This document shows positions 1-9,600 of a DNA stretch of 64,000 nucleotides, one piece after another. Position numbers and translations under genes: made by a program. Source of the DNA: Streptomyces noursei ATCC 11455 (GTDB lineage Bacteria > Actinomycetota > Actinomycetes > Streptomycetales > Streptomycetaceae); NCBI RefSeq assembly GCF_001704275.1, contig NZ_CP011533.1, forward strand, positions 2,914,001-2,978,000, given 5' to 3'. The notes beneath the pieces are model-generated. The model was given only the letters and a program-made list of their open reading frames with translations, did no database searches and was not told the DNA's origin. How positions within the stretch are numbered: the first letter of the stretch is position 1; each line of letters opens with the position of its first letter.

Positions 1-351
1 GAAGTGGCCGTAGGCGTCGCGGTACACCTTCTGGCGCTGCACGTCGTCGCGGTCCTGCCAGTTGCCCCAGTCCTGCTCCCGCAACCGGGGCTCCTCGCGG
101 ACCCGCACCCGGCCGGGATCGAGGTCCAGGCAACGGAAGGTCTGGTGGGTGCGGCGATAGGGCGACACATAGGCGGAGATCCGCTCGTGGCCGAACATCT
201 CGCGCAGCGCGCGGCCGGCCTCCTCCGCCTGGTGCAGCCCGGTCGCCGTCAGGGCGAGCGCGTGGTCCGGCTCGCGCTCGTAGACGGTGTCGTCGACGTT
301 CCCCACGGACTCGCCGTGGCGGAGCAGGACGATGCGTCGGGGCCGGGCCAT
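1..351 (-). CDS. Histidine phosphatase family protein (C-terminus beyond window)
   Basis: The 117 codons present read in from an ATG at 351 and run off the left edge. The N-terminus has LLRHGES (Arg11-His12-Gly13), the phosphohistidine-accepting RHG motif of the phosphoglycerate mutase-like superfamily, followed by GNVDD and a segment AYVSPYRRTHQTF matching the second conserved Arg region of these enzymes. Family members hydrolyse phosphate esters (sugars, phosphoglycerate, nucleotides) in the cytoplasm. The substrate cannot be told from this half, and the second catalytic His lies outside the window. It is transcribed leftward, 82 bases beyond the stop of the ABC-F gene, so it may be co-transcribed with it. 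Confidence 0.85.
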   Translation of the reverse strand, partial: MARPRRIVLLRHGESVGNVDDTVYEREPDHALALTATGLHQAEEAGRALREMFGHERISAYVSPYRRTHQTFRCLDLDPGRVRVREEPRLREQDWGNWQDRDDVQRQKVYRDAYGHF

Positions 352-433
352 GCCGCCAGCCTAAAACGCCTGCCCTGTACATGCCGGGTGCGGCGGACGG
401 GCACCGGGCGGGACGCCGGCCCGCGCCGGGGCC

Positions 434-2053
<1,620 letters not shown>

Positions 2054-2111
2054 ACGATCCTCCGGGGGTTGCCGCGGGCACGCCGGACAGCACCTCCGCC
2101 GACCAGCAAAC

Positions 2112-2125
2112 GCAACTCCTGTCGC
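2112..2125. promoter_or_regulatory. Left half-site pair of TetR operator (GCAAC-N4-GTCGC)
   Basis: A 14-bp imperfect palindrome lies 58 bases upstream of the ABC-F start. With flanks, 18 bp (2112-2129) repeat inversely at 2156-2173 with one mismatch. On the minus strand a plausible promoter for the ABC-F gene (TTGCGT at 2163-2158, 17-bp spacer, CATTCT at 2140-2135) would place its start point at about this site, so a bound repressor would block initiation. Operator function is inferred from symmetry and position. Confidence 0.65.
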
Positions 2126-2159
2126 GTTACGATGAGAATGACACACCCGCACCCCTAAC

Positions 2160-2173
2160 GCAACAGGAGTTGC
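2160..2173. promoter_or_regulatory. Right TetR operator (GCAAC-AGGA-GTTGC)
   Basis: A 14-bp palindrome with perfect 5-bp arms. Its centre contains the Shine-Dalgarno AGGAG of the tetR gene, and its left arm overlaps the putative -35 of the ABC-F promoter. Binding here would affect both divergent genes, the usual layout for an autoregulated TetR repressor of a resistance gene. Confidence 0.65.
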
Positions 2174-2175
2174 AA

Positions 2176-2916
2176 TTGTCCGGCGAGGGCGAGAAGAAGC
2201 AGTCCGAGAGCGACGGTCCGGCGTCGTCCCCCACCCCCGGCACCCGACGCCCCGGCACCCGACGCCCCGGCGGGCGAACGGCCCGCACCCGGGCCGTCGT
2301 CCGCGACGCCGTCCTGGCCGGCCTCGGCGAACTCGGCTACCCCGGGCTGACGGTCGAGTACGTCGCCGCCCGCTCCGGGGTGCACAAGACCACGCTCTAC
2401 CGCCGCTGGGGCGACGTGGAGGGCCTGGTGGCCGACGCCCTGGACCTGGCGGGCGAGGACAGTTGGCTGCCGCCCGACACCGGGTCGCTGGAGGGCGATC
2501 TGCGGGCGCTCGCCCGCGAGGTCGTCACCTCGTTCACCGAGGCCGCGACGGGCGCTTCCGGTTCCGCGATGATCGCGGCCGGCTTCCAGTCGAAGCGGGC
2601 CGCGGCGGCGCTGCACGCCTACTACGCCGAGCGGTTCGCGCGCTGCGAGGCCATCGTGGAGCGCGCCGTCGCGCGCGGGGAACTACCGGCCGACCCGGAG
2701 GGGGCCGCCGTCGACGCCGGGGCACTGGTGCGGGCCGTGCCCGCCCCGCTGCTCTGCCGGCTGTTCATCACCCGGGAACCGATCGACGAGGCGCTCGCCG
2801 ACCAAGCCGCCGCGGCGGCACTGGCCGCGGCCCACGCGGGCGTCTTCACCCCCGGCCACGTCACCCCCGGCCGCCCGACAGGCGTCGCGTCCGCCCCGCC
2901 GCGACAGGAGGTCTGA
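2176..2916 (+). CDS. TetR/AcrR family transcriptional regulator
   Basis: A 246-residue DNA-binding repressor. After a charged, Pro-rich N-terminal tail of about 40 residues comes the TetR helix-turn-helix: RAVVRDAVLAGLGELGY, then LTVEYVAARSGVHKTTLYRRWGDVEGL with the characteristic K-T-T-L-Y-R-R-W recognition helix. The C-terminal half (about residues 95-215) is the ligand and dimerisation domain of the TetR_C_11 kind, from its FTEAATGASGSAMIAA-type helix. TTG at 2176 is preferred because AGGAG at 2165-2169 is six bases upstream; the TTG at 2170 abuts that site. It is divergent from the ABC-F gene with operators covering both promoters, so it most likely represses both and is released by the drug. 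Confidence 0.85.
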   Translation: MSGEGEKKQSESDGPASSPTPGTRRPGTRRPGGRTARTRAVVRDAVLAGLGELGYPGLTVEYVAARSGVHKTTLYRRWGDVEGLVADALDLAGEDSWLPPDTGSLEGDLRALAREVVTSFTEAATGASGSAMIAAGFQSKRAAAALHAYYAERFARCEAIVERAVARGELPADPEGAAVDAGALVRAVPAPLLCRLFITREPIDEALADQAAAAALAAAHAGVFTPGHVTPGRPTGVASAPPRQEV

Positions 2917-2925
2917 CCGCGGCGC

Positions 2926-3531
2926 TCACACCGTCCAGGAGGGTTCGAGCTGCACCACGTCGCCCGCGATCGCCTGCACGTCGGCGGCTATCTGGGCCCG
3001 CAGCGCCAGCCGTTCCACCCGCTCCGGACGGTACTTGCCGCGCTCGGCCGCCGACTGCCACATCGACAGGACCAGGAACTCCTCGCCCGGCGCCCGCCCG
3101 ACCATGCCCCGGAGCATGCCGGGCGACCCGGCCATCGCCGGGTTCCACACCTTCTCCTGCATGAGCACGAAGTGATCGACCCGGTCCTCGCGCACCAGGC
3201 AGTGCGCCAACCGCAGCACGTCCGCGTCACCGAAGGCCGGACGGAACCCCACCTTCACGTCGAATTCGTGCTCGAACAGCCGGACTTGCGCGTCCTTGTA
3301 GGTGCCGGTCTGGGCGGCGGCCAACCGGTCGTGCGAACGCGCCATGAAGGAGTCGTAGAACGCCCGGCTCTCCCAGAAGCCGACCAGGTGGGCCACGCCG
3401 GGACGGGAACGGCTCCATCCTCCGGCCTGTCCCCGGAAGCCGGGCTCTCCCAGGAGCCCGGCCCATTTTCGCTGCCCCCGTTCGAACCCTCGGCGGTCCA
3501 CGACGGTGAGGCGAATCCACTTGACCAGCAC
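2926..3531 (-). CDS. DUF4937 (YdbC-type) domain protein
   Basis: A 201-residue cytoplasmic protein beginning VLVKWIRLTVVDRRGF. The first half (WAGLLGEPGFRGQ, FWESRAFYDSFMARSHDR) resembles the DUF4937/YdbC family, which has a ferredoxin-like dimeric alpha-beta barrel fold related to antibiotic-biosynthesis monooxygenase domains. The second half (LMQEKVWNPAMAGSPGM, EFLVLSMWQSAAERGKY) looks like a repeat of the same fold, so this is probably a tandem barrel. No catalytic residues are identifiable and the function is unknown. GTG at 3531 is the start that matches the domain edge; the upstream Arg-rich extension looks like noncoding sequence read through. It converges on the tetR gene with only nine bases between the stops. 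Confidence 0.75.
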   Translation of the reverse strand: MLVKWIRLTVVDRRGFERGQRKWAGLLGEPGFRGQAGGWSRSRPGVAHLVGFWESRAFYDSFMARSHDRLAAAQTGTYKDAQVRLFEHEFDVKVGFRPAFGDADVLRLAHCLVREDRVDHFVLMQEKVWNPAMAGSPGMLRGMVGRAPGEEFLVLSMWQSAAERGKYRPERVERLALRAQIAADVQAIAGDVVQLEPSWTV

Positions 3532-3940
3532 CGCGCCATCGTACGGCCCGGTGACCACCGGAACCGCTGCCCGCCGGCTTCCCGCCGCCCCGAACTCCCT
3601 TACGGGCGCGCGTCGCTGGAGGCCGTCACGCCCACCCGGCGCCCCACCTCCTCGACGGCGGCCCGACACCCTCGCCCTCGCCACCTTCAGGACGCTCTCA
3701 GAGCAATAGACTCACCGCACCGAAGACAATGCATTCCATTGCACCGACACATGGCGCCACATTGCACCGAAAACAGTGGGCCCTTTGCGTCGAGGCCACG
3801 AACACCCATGGCCGGCCACGGACTTACCGGGCCGACTCCCGCGACCGCGTGGCACGATGGTCGAACACGGGGAAAACCCGAGGAGTTGTCCGCGGAATCG
3901 CAGACGGGCTGGGCCACGGGAGCTGACGGAAGGGGACCCG
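3532..3940. other. Noncoding region between DUF4937 and terD-like genes
   Basis: This 409-bp region separates two divergent genes. The part from about 3700 to 3800 is distinctly richer in A and T than its surroundings and carries the 11-bp direct repeat described separately, so the promoters probably lie there. No conserved protein or RNA gene was recognised. Confidence 0.6.
3737..3770. repeat. 11-bp direct repeat CATTGCACCGA x2, centres 23 bp apart
   Basis: Identical copies lie at 3737-3747 and 3760-3770, about two helical turns apart, inside the AT-richer stretch upstream of the terD-like gene. CAATG at 3727-3731 forms an inverted repeat with the first copy. The spacing suits an activator or repressor binding on one DNA face; no regulator is assigned. 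Confidence 0.5.
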
Positions 3941-4462
3941 GTGAGCACGTTCAACAAGGGGATCGAGAAGGTCGTGGTGGCACTCGGATGGGATCCCAGC
4001 CCCATCGGTGAGCCGGACATCGACCTGGACCTCATCGCGGCGACGTACCCGGCGGACGCGCCGCACGGAGAGCCGGCCTACCTGGTGCACTTCGACAGCC
4101 GATCGCCGGACGGGACCATCACGCTCAACCGGGACAGCCGGACCGGCCAGGGATTCGGCGACGACGAGGTCATGACACTGGAGTTGGAGCGACTGTCCGA
4201 GCGCTACGCCCGCGTGGTGGTGGGCGTGGTGATCCAGCAGGCGCACGGCCGCAAGGTCTTCGGCGAGGTCGCCAACACCCTCGTCGAGGTACGCGAGGGA
4301 TACACCAGGCTGGCCCGCGACGACTTCGCCGGCGTTCCGGACGCGACCGCGGCGGCCTGCGCCGAGTTCGCGCGGGACGCCTCGGGTGAATGGCGGTTCC
4401 AGCCCGTACTGCGCGGGTTCGACACCGACCCGGATGAGTTCACCCGGCTGATGGGCGCCTGA
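3941..4462 (+). CDS. TerD-family stress protein
   Basis: A 173-residue single TerD domain. It starts VSTFNKGIEKVVVALGWDPSP, with GWDP and IDLDLIA at residues about 16-33 corresponding to the acidic first calcium-binding strand of TerD, and RTGQGFGDDEVM to the second acidic loop. The C-terminus (GEWRFQPVLRGFDTD) matches the final beta strands. TerD proteins are cytoplasmic, bind calcium and are linked to tellurite and envelope stress and, in Streptomyces, to development. GTG at 3941 follows a GGAAGGGG Shine-Dalgarno. This copy is more divergent than the two TerD proteins at 50.9 and 52.4 kb, and its promoter lacks their ATTGCGCAA palindrome. It ends at a strong hairpin terminator. Confidence 0.8.
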   Translation: MSTFNKGIEKVVVALGWDPSPIGEPDIDLDLIAATYPADAPHGEPAYLVHFDSRSPDGTITLNRDSRTGQGFGDDEVMTLELERLSERYARVVVGVVIQQAHGRKVFGEVANTLVEVREGYTRLARDDFAGVPDATAAACAEFARDASGEWRFQPVLRGFDTDPDEFTRLMGA

Positions 4463-4482
4463 CGGTCACCCACGGCAGAGGT

Positions 4483-4515
4483 GGAGGGGAGGCGGCGACG
4501 AGCCGCCTCCCCTCC
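4483..4515 (+). terminator. Hairpin terminator after terD-like gene
   Basis: A perfect 14-bp GC-rich stem (4483-4496 with 4502-4515) with a five-base loop lies 20 bases after the stop codon. There is no T tract, which is normal for Streptomyces. Confidence 0.8.
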
Positions 4516-4597
4516 GACGTTCCACCACCGCGCACGCGCCCCGGGGCCCCGGCATAACCGCTTGCCGCACTCCTCGCTCGTGCCCAGGATTACCGCC

Positions 4598-5437
4598 ATG
4601 TCTGTTCTCACCGCGCCCGACGGAACCCCGCTCGCCTATCACCTCGTCGGGAAAGGCGAGCCGCTGCTCTGCCTTCCCGGTGGCCCGATGCGCGCCTCCG
4701 CCTACTTCGGCGATCTGGGCGGAATGGCGGCCCACCGGCAATTGATCCAGCTCGATCTCCGCGGCACCGGTGATTCGGGCATTCCCACCGATCCGGCGAC
4801 CTACCGCTGTGACCGGCAGGTGGACGACGTCGAGGCGCTCCGGGCCCATCTCGGCCTCGCATGCGTCGACGTTCTCGCGCACTCCGCCGCCGGCGATCTC
4901 GCCCTGCTCTACGCGGCCCGTTATCCGACGCGCATCCGCAGCCTCACCCTGGTCACCGGCCGGGCCCGTGCCCTGGGCATCGAGTTCACCGAGGCGCATC
5001 GGCGGGAAGCGGCCGCCCTGCGGTCCGCCGAACCGTGGTTCCCGGACGCGTACCGCTCCTACGAGGCGGTCTGGGACGGCACCGCCACGGATGCCGACTG
5101 GGACGCCATCGCCCCGTTCTTCTACGGCCGTTGGGACGCGGCGGCCAAGGAGCACGCCGCGTCGGAGGTGGCGCAGACCAACGAGGAGGCCGCGGAGCGG
5201 TACGCGTCCGCCGGTGCCTTCGACCCGGCCGCGGCGCGGGCCGCCCTGGCCTCGCTGGATGCGCCGGTACTGCTGCTCGCGGGCGAACGGGACAGCGGCC
5301 CGCTGCCCCGAGTCGCCGCGGAGATCGCCACGCTGCTGCCCGGCGCCACGCTGACCGTCCAGCCGAGCGCCGGCCACTTCCCGTGGCTGGACGACCCGGA
5401 GCGTTTCACCCGGACCATCGGGGACTTCCTCCCGTAG
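4598..5437 (+). CDS. Alpha/beta hydrolase (proline iminopeptidase-like)
   Basis: A 279-residue cytoplasmic hydrolase. The fold markers are in order: LLCLPGGPMRAS (oxyanion loop of the HGGP kind, residues about 24-35), LDLRGTGDSG, the nucleophile elbow AHSAAGDLAL with Ser at about residue 92, GERDSGPLP containing the acid residue, and SAGHFPWLDDPERF with the catalytic His. The LPGGP/DLRGTGDS pair is characteristic of proline iminopeptidase-like and related esterase families. The elbow has AHSAAG in place of the usual GHSxGG. The substrate is unknown. ATG at 4598 begins the conserved region (MSVLTAPDGTPLAY). It is probably monocistronic, flanked by hairpins on both sides. Confidence 0.85.
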   Translation: MSVLTAPDGTPLAYHLVGKGEPLLCLPGGPMRASAYFGDLGGMAAHRQLIQLDLRGTGDSGIPTDPATYRCDRQVDDVEALRAHLGLACVDVLAHSAAGDLALLYAARYPTRIRSLTLVTGRARALGIEFTEAHRREAAALRSAEPWFPDAYRSYEAVWDGTATDADWDAIAPFFYGRWDAAAKEHAASEVAQTNEEAAERYASAGAFDPAAARAALASLDAPVLLLAGERDSGPLPRVAAEIATLLPGATLTVQPSAGHFPWLDDPERFTRTIGDFLP

Positions 5438-5460
5438 GCCCGCGACCGCCCCGGACGCGA

Positions 5461-5501
5461 CAGGGCGGTGGAGCCGGGTCTCCCCGTACTCCACCGCCCT
5501 G
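5461..5501. terminator. Bidirectional hairpin terminator, hydrolase and nrdJ
   Basis: A perfect 13-bp stem (5461-5473 with 5489-5501), CAGGGCGGTGGAG and its complement, with a 15-base loop. It lies between the convergent hydrolase and nrdJ genes and can serve both strands. Confidence 0.8.
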
Positions 5502-5511
5502 GTCAGCTCAG

Positions 5512-5545
<34 letters not shown>

Positions 5546-5567
5546 TCGCCCCCTCGGGGCGCCGGGC

Positions 5568-8453
5568 TCAGCTGCAACCGCTGGTCGAACCGCAGCCCTC
5601 GCAGAGGTAGCAGCTGCCGGCCCGCTGCATCTTGGTGCCGCAGGAGAAGCACAGCGGCGCGTCGGCGTTGATGCCCAGCTGCATCTCCACCAGCTCGGCG
5701 TTGGTGTGCGCCTGCTTGGGAGCCGGCGCGGCGGTCTCCTCGACGGCCTTGATCGCCGGGGCCGGGTCCTTGACCGTGTCGGTCTGCCGGGGCGCGGACT
5801 GGGCCAGGCCCTCCACGTCGACCTCGTCCTCGGGCAGCTCGTAGGAGCCGGTCTCCAGGTGGCGCTGGCGCTCCTCGACGGAGTGGATGCCGAGGGCCGA
5901 GCGGGTCTCGAACGGCAGGAAGTCCAGCGCCAGGCGGCGGAAGATGTAGTCGACGATCGACTGCGCCATCCGCACGTCCGGGTCGTCGGTCATACCGGCC
6001 GGCTCGAAGCGCATGTTGACGAACTTCGAGACGTAGGTCTCCAGCGGCACGCCGTACTGGAGGCCGACCGAGACCGCGATGGAGAAGGCGTCCATCATGC
6101 CCGCGAGGGTCGAGCCCTGCTTGGACATCTTCAGGAAGACCTCGCCGAGACCGTCGTCCGGGTAGGAGTTGGCGGTCATGTAGCCCTCGGCGCCGCCGAC
6201 GGTGAAGGAGGTGGTGATCCCCGGGCGGCCCTTGGGCAGACGCTTGCGGACCGGACGGTACTCGACGACCTTCTTCTCCGCGGTCTTCGCGGCGGCCTCG
6301 GGCTTCTTCTCCTCCTCCTTCTTCTTGGCGGAGAGCGGCTGACCGACCTTGCAGTTGTCGCGGTAGATCGCGAGCGCCTTCAGGCCGAGCTTCCAGCCCT
6401 GGAAGTAGACGTCCTCGATCTCCTCGACGGTGGCCGACTCCGGGACGTTGACCGTCTTGGAGATCGCGCCGGAGAGGAACGGCTGGGCCGCGGCCATCAT
6501 GCGGACGTGACCCATCGGGGAGATGGCACGCTCGCCCATGGCGCAGTCGAAGACCTCGTAGTGCTCCGGCTTGAGGCCGGGGGCGTCGACGACATTGCCG
6601 TGGTCGGCGATGTGGGCGACGATCGCCTCGACCTGCTCGGGCTGGTAGCCGAGCCGCTTGAGCGCCTTGGGGACCGTGTTGTTCACGATCTGCATGGAGC
6701 CGCCGCCGACCAGCTTCTTGAACTTGACGAGCGCCAGGTCCGGCTCGACGCCGGTGGTGTCGCAGTCCATCATCAGGCCGATGGTGCCGGTCGGGGCCAG
6801 CACCGACGCCTGGGCGTTGCGGAAGCCGTTCTTCTCGCCGAGGCGCAGCACGTCCTGCCAGGCTTCGGTGGCCGCGGCCCAGACCGGGGTGTCCAGGTCG
6901 TCCATGCGCACCGCGCTGCCGTTGGCGTCGGAGTGCTGCTTCATGACGCGCTTGTGGGCGTCGGCGTTGCGGGCGTAGCCGTCGTACGGGCCGACGACCG
7001 CGGCCAGCTCGGCGGAGCGCTTGTAGGAGGTGCCGGTCATCAGCGAGGTGATGGCACCGGCCAGGGCGCGGCCGCCGTCGGAGTCGTAGGCGTGGCCGGT
7101 GGCCATCAGCAGCGCGCCGAGGTTGGCGTAGCCGATGCCCAGCTGGCGGAAGGCGCGGGTGGTCTCGCCGATCTTCTCGGTGGGGAAGTCCGCGAAGCAG
7201 ATCGAGATGTCCATGGCCGTGATGACCAGCTCGACGACCTTGGCGAACCGCACGGCGTCGAAGGACTGGTTGCCCTGGTCGTCGTCGTTGAGGAACTTCA
7301 GGAGGTTGAGCGAGGCGAGGTTGCACGAGGAGTTGTCCAGGTGCATGTACTCGCTGCACGGGTTGGACGCGGTGATGCGACCGGTCTCCGGCGAGGTGTG
7401 CCAGTGGTTGATGGTGTCGTCGTACTGGATGCCGGGGTCGGCGCAGGCCCAGGCGGCCTCGGCCATCTTGCGGAACAGGCCCTTGGCGTCGACCTCCTCG
7501 ATGATCTCGCCGTTCAGCCGGCCGCGCAGGCCGAACTTCGCGCCGGACTCCACGGCCTTCATGAACTCGTCGTTCACGCGGACCGAGTTGTTGGCGTTCT
7601 GGTACTGGACGGACGTGATGTCGTCGCCGCCCAGGTCCATGTCGAAGCCCGCGTCGCGCAGCGCGCGGATCTTCTCCTCTTCCTTGACCTTGGTCTCGAT
7701 GAACGCCTCGACGTCGGGGTGGTCGACGTCCAGGACGACCATCTTGGCCGCGCGGCGGGTGGCGCCACCGGACTTGATGGTGCCGGCGGAGGCGTCGGCG
7801 CCGCGCATGAAGGAGACCGGGCCGGAGGCGTTGCCGCCGGAGGAGAGCAGCTCCTTGGAGGAGCGGATGCGGGAGAGGTTCAGGCCGGCACCCGAGCCGC
7901 CCTTGAAGATCATCCCCTCTTCCTTGTACCAGTCCAGGATCGACTCCATGGAGTCGTCCACGGAGAGGATGAAGCAGGCGCTGACCTGCTGCGGCTGCTG
8001 GGTGCCGACGTTGAACCACACCGGGGAGTTGAAGCTGAAGACCTGGTGGAGCAGGGCGTAGGCCAGCTCGTGCTCGAAGATCTCGGCGTCGGCCGGGGAG
8101 GCGAAGTAACCGTTCTCCTCGCCGCTCTTGCGGTACGTCTTGACCACGCGGTCGATGAGCTGCTTGAGGCTCGACTCGCGGGCCGGGGAGCCCACCGCGC
8201 CGCGGAAGTACTTGCTCGTGACGATGTTGACCGCGTTCACCGACCAGGAGTCGGGGAACTCGACGCCACGCTGCTCGAAGTTGACCGAGCCGTCGCGCCA
8301 GTTGGTCATGACGACGTCACGGCGCGCCCACACGACCTCGTCGTACGGATGCACGCCGGGGGTGGTGTGGATGCGCTCGATACGCAGACCCTTGCCAGCC
8401 TTGCTGCCCTTGGCGCGGGAGCCTCGTGCCGGGCCGCTCGTCGTCTCTGTCAT
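5568..8453 (-). CDS. nrdJ: Vitamin B12-dependent (class II) ribonucleotide reductase
   Basis: A 961-residue enzyme that reduces ribonucleotides to deoxyribonucleotides using adenosylcobalamin to make the thiyl radical, so it needs no oxygen. Recognisable segments are FNSPVWFNVG and QVSACFILSVDDSMESI near the N-terminus, GGSGAGLNLS, the active-site NPCSEYMHLDNSSCNLASLN (radical-cycle cysteine and glutamate) and the later APTGTIGLMMDCDTTG. A Lys/Glu-rich linker precedes a C-terminal domain ending in two Cys pairs (CFSC and CYLCEGCG) plus a final Cys near the end, as in long actinobacterial NrdJ proteins. ATG at 8453 has GGGAGG five bases upstream. It lies 122 bases downstream of nrdR on the same strand, the known nrdRJ operon order in Streptomyces, so the NrdR boxes upstream of nrdR should control both. 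Confidence 0.97.
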   Translation of the reverse strand: MTETTSGPARGSRAKGSKAGKGLRIERIHTTPGVHPYDEVVWARRDVVMTNWRDGSVNFEQRGVEFPDSWSVNAVNIVTSKYFRGAVGSPARESSLKQLIDRVVKTYRKSGEENGYFASPADAEIFEHELAYALLHQVFSFNSPVWFNVGTQQPQQVSACFILSVDDSMESILDWYKEEGMIFKGGSGAGLNLSRIRSSKELLSSGGNASGPVSFMRGADASAGTIKSGGATRRAAKMVVLDVDHPDVEAFIETKVKEEEKIRALRDAGFDMDLGGDDITSVQYQNANNSVRVNDEFMKAVESGAKFGLRGRLNGEIIEEVDAKGLFRKMAEAAWACADPGIQYDDTINHWHTSPETGRITASNPCSEYMHLDNSSCNLASLNLLKFLNDDDQGNQSFDAVRFAKVVELVITAMDISICFADFPTEKIGETTRAFRQLGIGYANLGALLMATGHAYDSDGGRALAGAITSLMTGTSYKRSAELAAVVGPYDGYARNADAHKRVMKQHSDANGSAVRMDDLDTPVWAAATEAWQDVLRLGEKNGFRNAQASVLAPTGTIGLMMDCDTTGVEPDLALVKFKKLVGGGSMQIVNNTVPKALKRLGYQPEQVEAIVAHIADHGNVVDAPGLKPEHYEVFDCAMGERAISPMGHVRMMAAAQPFLSGAISKTVNVPESATVEEIEDVYFQGWKLGLKALAIYRDNCKVGQPLSAKKKEEEKKPEAAAKTAEKKVVEYRPVRKRLPKGRPGITTSFTVGGAEGYMTANSYPDDGLGEVFLKMSKQGSTLAGMMDAFSIAVSVGLQYGVPLETYVSKFVNMRFEPAGMTDDPDVRMAQSIVDYIFRRLALDFLPFETRSALGIHSVEERQRHLETGSYELPEDEVDVEGLAQSAPRQTDTVKDPAPAIKAVEETAAPAPKQAHTNAELVEMQLGINADAPLCFSCGTKMQRAGSCYLCEGCGSTSGCS

Positions 8454-8575
8454 TCCGCCTCCCTGTACGGGCAAACGCCCATATGTGCACACAAATTCCG
8501 TGGCACGGTGTATGTCTTCCCGCACCGGGGCGCCCTGCTCTCGCCCCGACCCGGGTCTGGAAGTGCGCGCCGAAC

Positions 8576-9103
8576 TCAGTCGGCGGCGGTGGCGGGCACG
8601 GGAACGGCCGGCTCGCCGGCCTCCTCGTTGCTCCCGCCGTGCGCGGGCGGCCCCTGCTCGCGCTGCTCCCGCAGCTCGGCGATGGCCGCCTCGAAGTCCT
8701 CAAGTGAGTCGAACGCCCGATAGACGGACGCGAAGCGCAGGTACGCGACGAGGTCGAGTTCCTGCAGCGGGCCCAGTATGGCGAGCCCGACGTCATGGGT
8801 GGTCAGCTCGGCGCTGCCGGTGGCGCGCACCGCCTCCTCGACCCGCTGGCCGAGCTTGGCGAGGGCGTCCTCGGTGACCGGACGCCCCTGGCACGCCTTG
8901 CGCACCCCCGCGATGACCTTGGTGCGGCTGAAGGGCTCGGTGACCCCGCTCCGCTTGATCACCATGAGTGACGCCGTTTCGACGGTAGTGAACCGGCGGG
9001 AGCAGTCGGGGCACTGGCGGCGCCGGCGGATCGACGTCCCGTCGTCCGTGGTGCGGCTGTCGACGACCCGACTGTCCGGGTGCCTGCAGAAGGGGCAGTG
9101 CAT
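8576..9103 (-). CDS. nrdR: Transcriptional repressor NrdR
   Basis: A 175-residue repressor of ribonucleotide reductase genes. The N-terminal zinc ribbon is visible as CPFC at residues 3-6 and CPDC at about 31-34 ([17 protein letters not shown]). The ATP-cone domain that senses ATP and dATP follows, with [20 protein letters not shown] and [22 protein letters not shown]. The C-terminal tail of about 25 residues is Ala/Pro/Glu-rich and not conserved. ATG at 9103 follows a GGTGGAG site. It is the first gene of the nrdRJ unit, with tandem NrdR boxes 139-185 bases upstream of its start, consistent with autorepression. Confidence 0.96.
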   Translation of the reverse strand: MHCPFCRHPDSRVVDSRTTDDGTSIRRRRQCPDCSRRFTTVETASLMVIKRSGVTEPFSRTKVIAGVRKACQGRPVTEDALAKLGQRVEEAVRATGSAELTTHDVGLAILGPLQELDLVAYLRFASVYRAFDSLEDFEAAIAELREQREQGPPAHGGSNEEAGEPAVPVPATAAD

Positions 9104-9241
9104 GGCTCCACCCTCCTCACCCTCGAAAACGGACGCACGCCAACGGAACCGGCGTACGGCGACGGAACCTCCGGCCGGTCCGTACGGGCCCTTCGGAGCA
9201 GCCACAAGCATAGGCGATCCGCGGGGTCCGACTGACCCGGC

Positions 9242-9288
9242 ACCACAACTTGTAGGCGGTCGAACGCATCTAAGCACTAGATGTGGTG
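9242..9288 (-). promoter_or_regulatory. Tandem NrdR boxes upstream of nrdRJ
   Basis: Box A at 9242-9257 has core CACAACTTGTAG and box B at 9273-9288 has core CACTAGATGTGG. Each is an imperfect 16-bp palindrome resembling the ACACTATATATAGTGT-like NrdR consensus. The 15-bp gap puts their centres 31 bp (three helical turns) apart, the spacing expected for a pair bound by NrdR oligomers. Sequence and spacing are seen directly; binding is inferred from the family. Confidence 0.75.
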
Positions 9289-9586
9289 TCGGGGTGCTTA
9301 TATCTGCCTACCGCGTGTCGCGGCGGCCACGGGGCGGCGGGCCGTCCAAGAGGGTACGGGAAGCCACCCGGCGCGGGGGCCGCAGGGGCGGGGATGACAC
9401 AATCGGCCACGTCGCGGCGAACCTCCCCCGCGGCACCGTCCCACGCTTTTCGGGACGGGTTCCGGCCGGCATTTCGGACAGGAATCCGGACGGGAATCCG
9501 GGGCGGGACGTCCCGGAGGACCGAATTGCCATTCGGCCATACACCGCGGCACTTGATCAGGTCAGCCAATCGCGGAATTTTTCACT

Positions 9587-9600
9587 CGAACGTGTGTTTG
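9587..9600 (+). promoter_or_regulatory. SOS box (LexA operator) of lexA
   Basis: CGAACGTGTGTTTG matches the actinobacterial SOS consensus CGAAC-N4-GTTYG with a perfect left half and one deviation in the right. It sits 64 bases upstream of the lexA GTG and abuts TTGGCG, a possible -35, so LexA bound here would autorepress. Confidence 0.88.

Noticed and set aside
2054..2152. N-terminal extension of the ABC-F protein (start at 2152)
   Set aside because: It would cover the operator and promoter and lacks similarity; GTG at 2053 has an ideal ribosome site.
8454..8575. Possible cobalamin riboswitch before nrdJ
   Set aside because: The gap is only 122 bases and lacks the conserved B12-box sequence; nrdJ is co-directed with nrdR. 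A riboswitch would instead be expected before a B12-independent reductase.
5706..8723. A 1005-codon open frame on the plus strand opposite nrdJ
   Set aside because: It is the complement of nrdJ and its composition follows GC frame bias; the minus-strand frame has clear NrdJ motifs, the plus-strand protein none.
9300..9540. Open frame running from nrdR promoter into lexA (extended LexA N-terminus)
   Set aside because: The upstream part overlaps the SOS box and has no Shine-Dalgarno or family similarity; GTG at 9664 with GAGAGGGG fits known LexA length.
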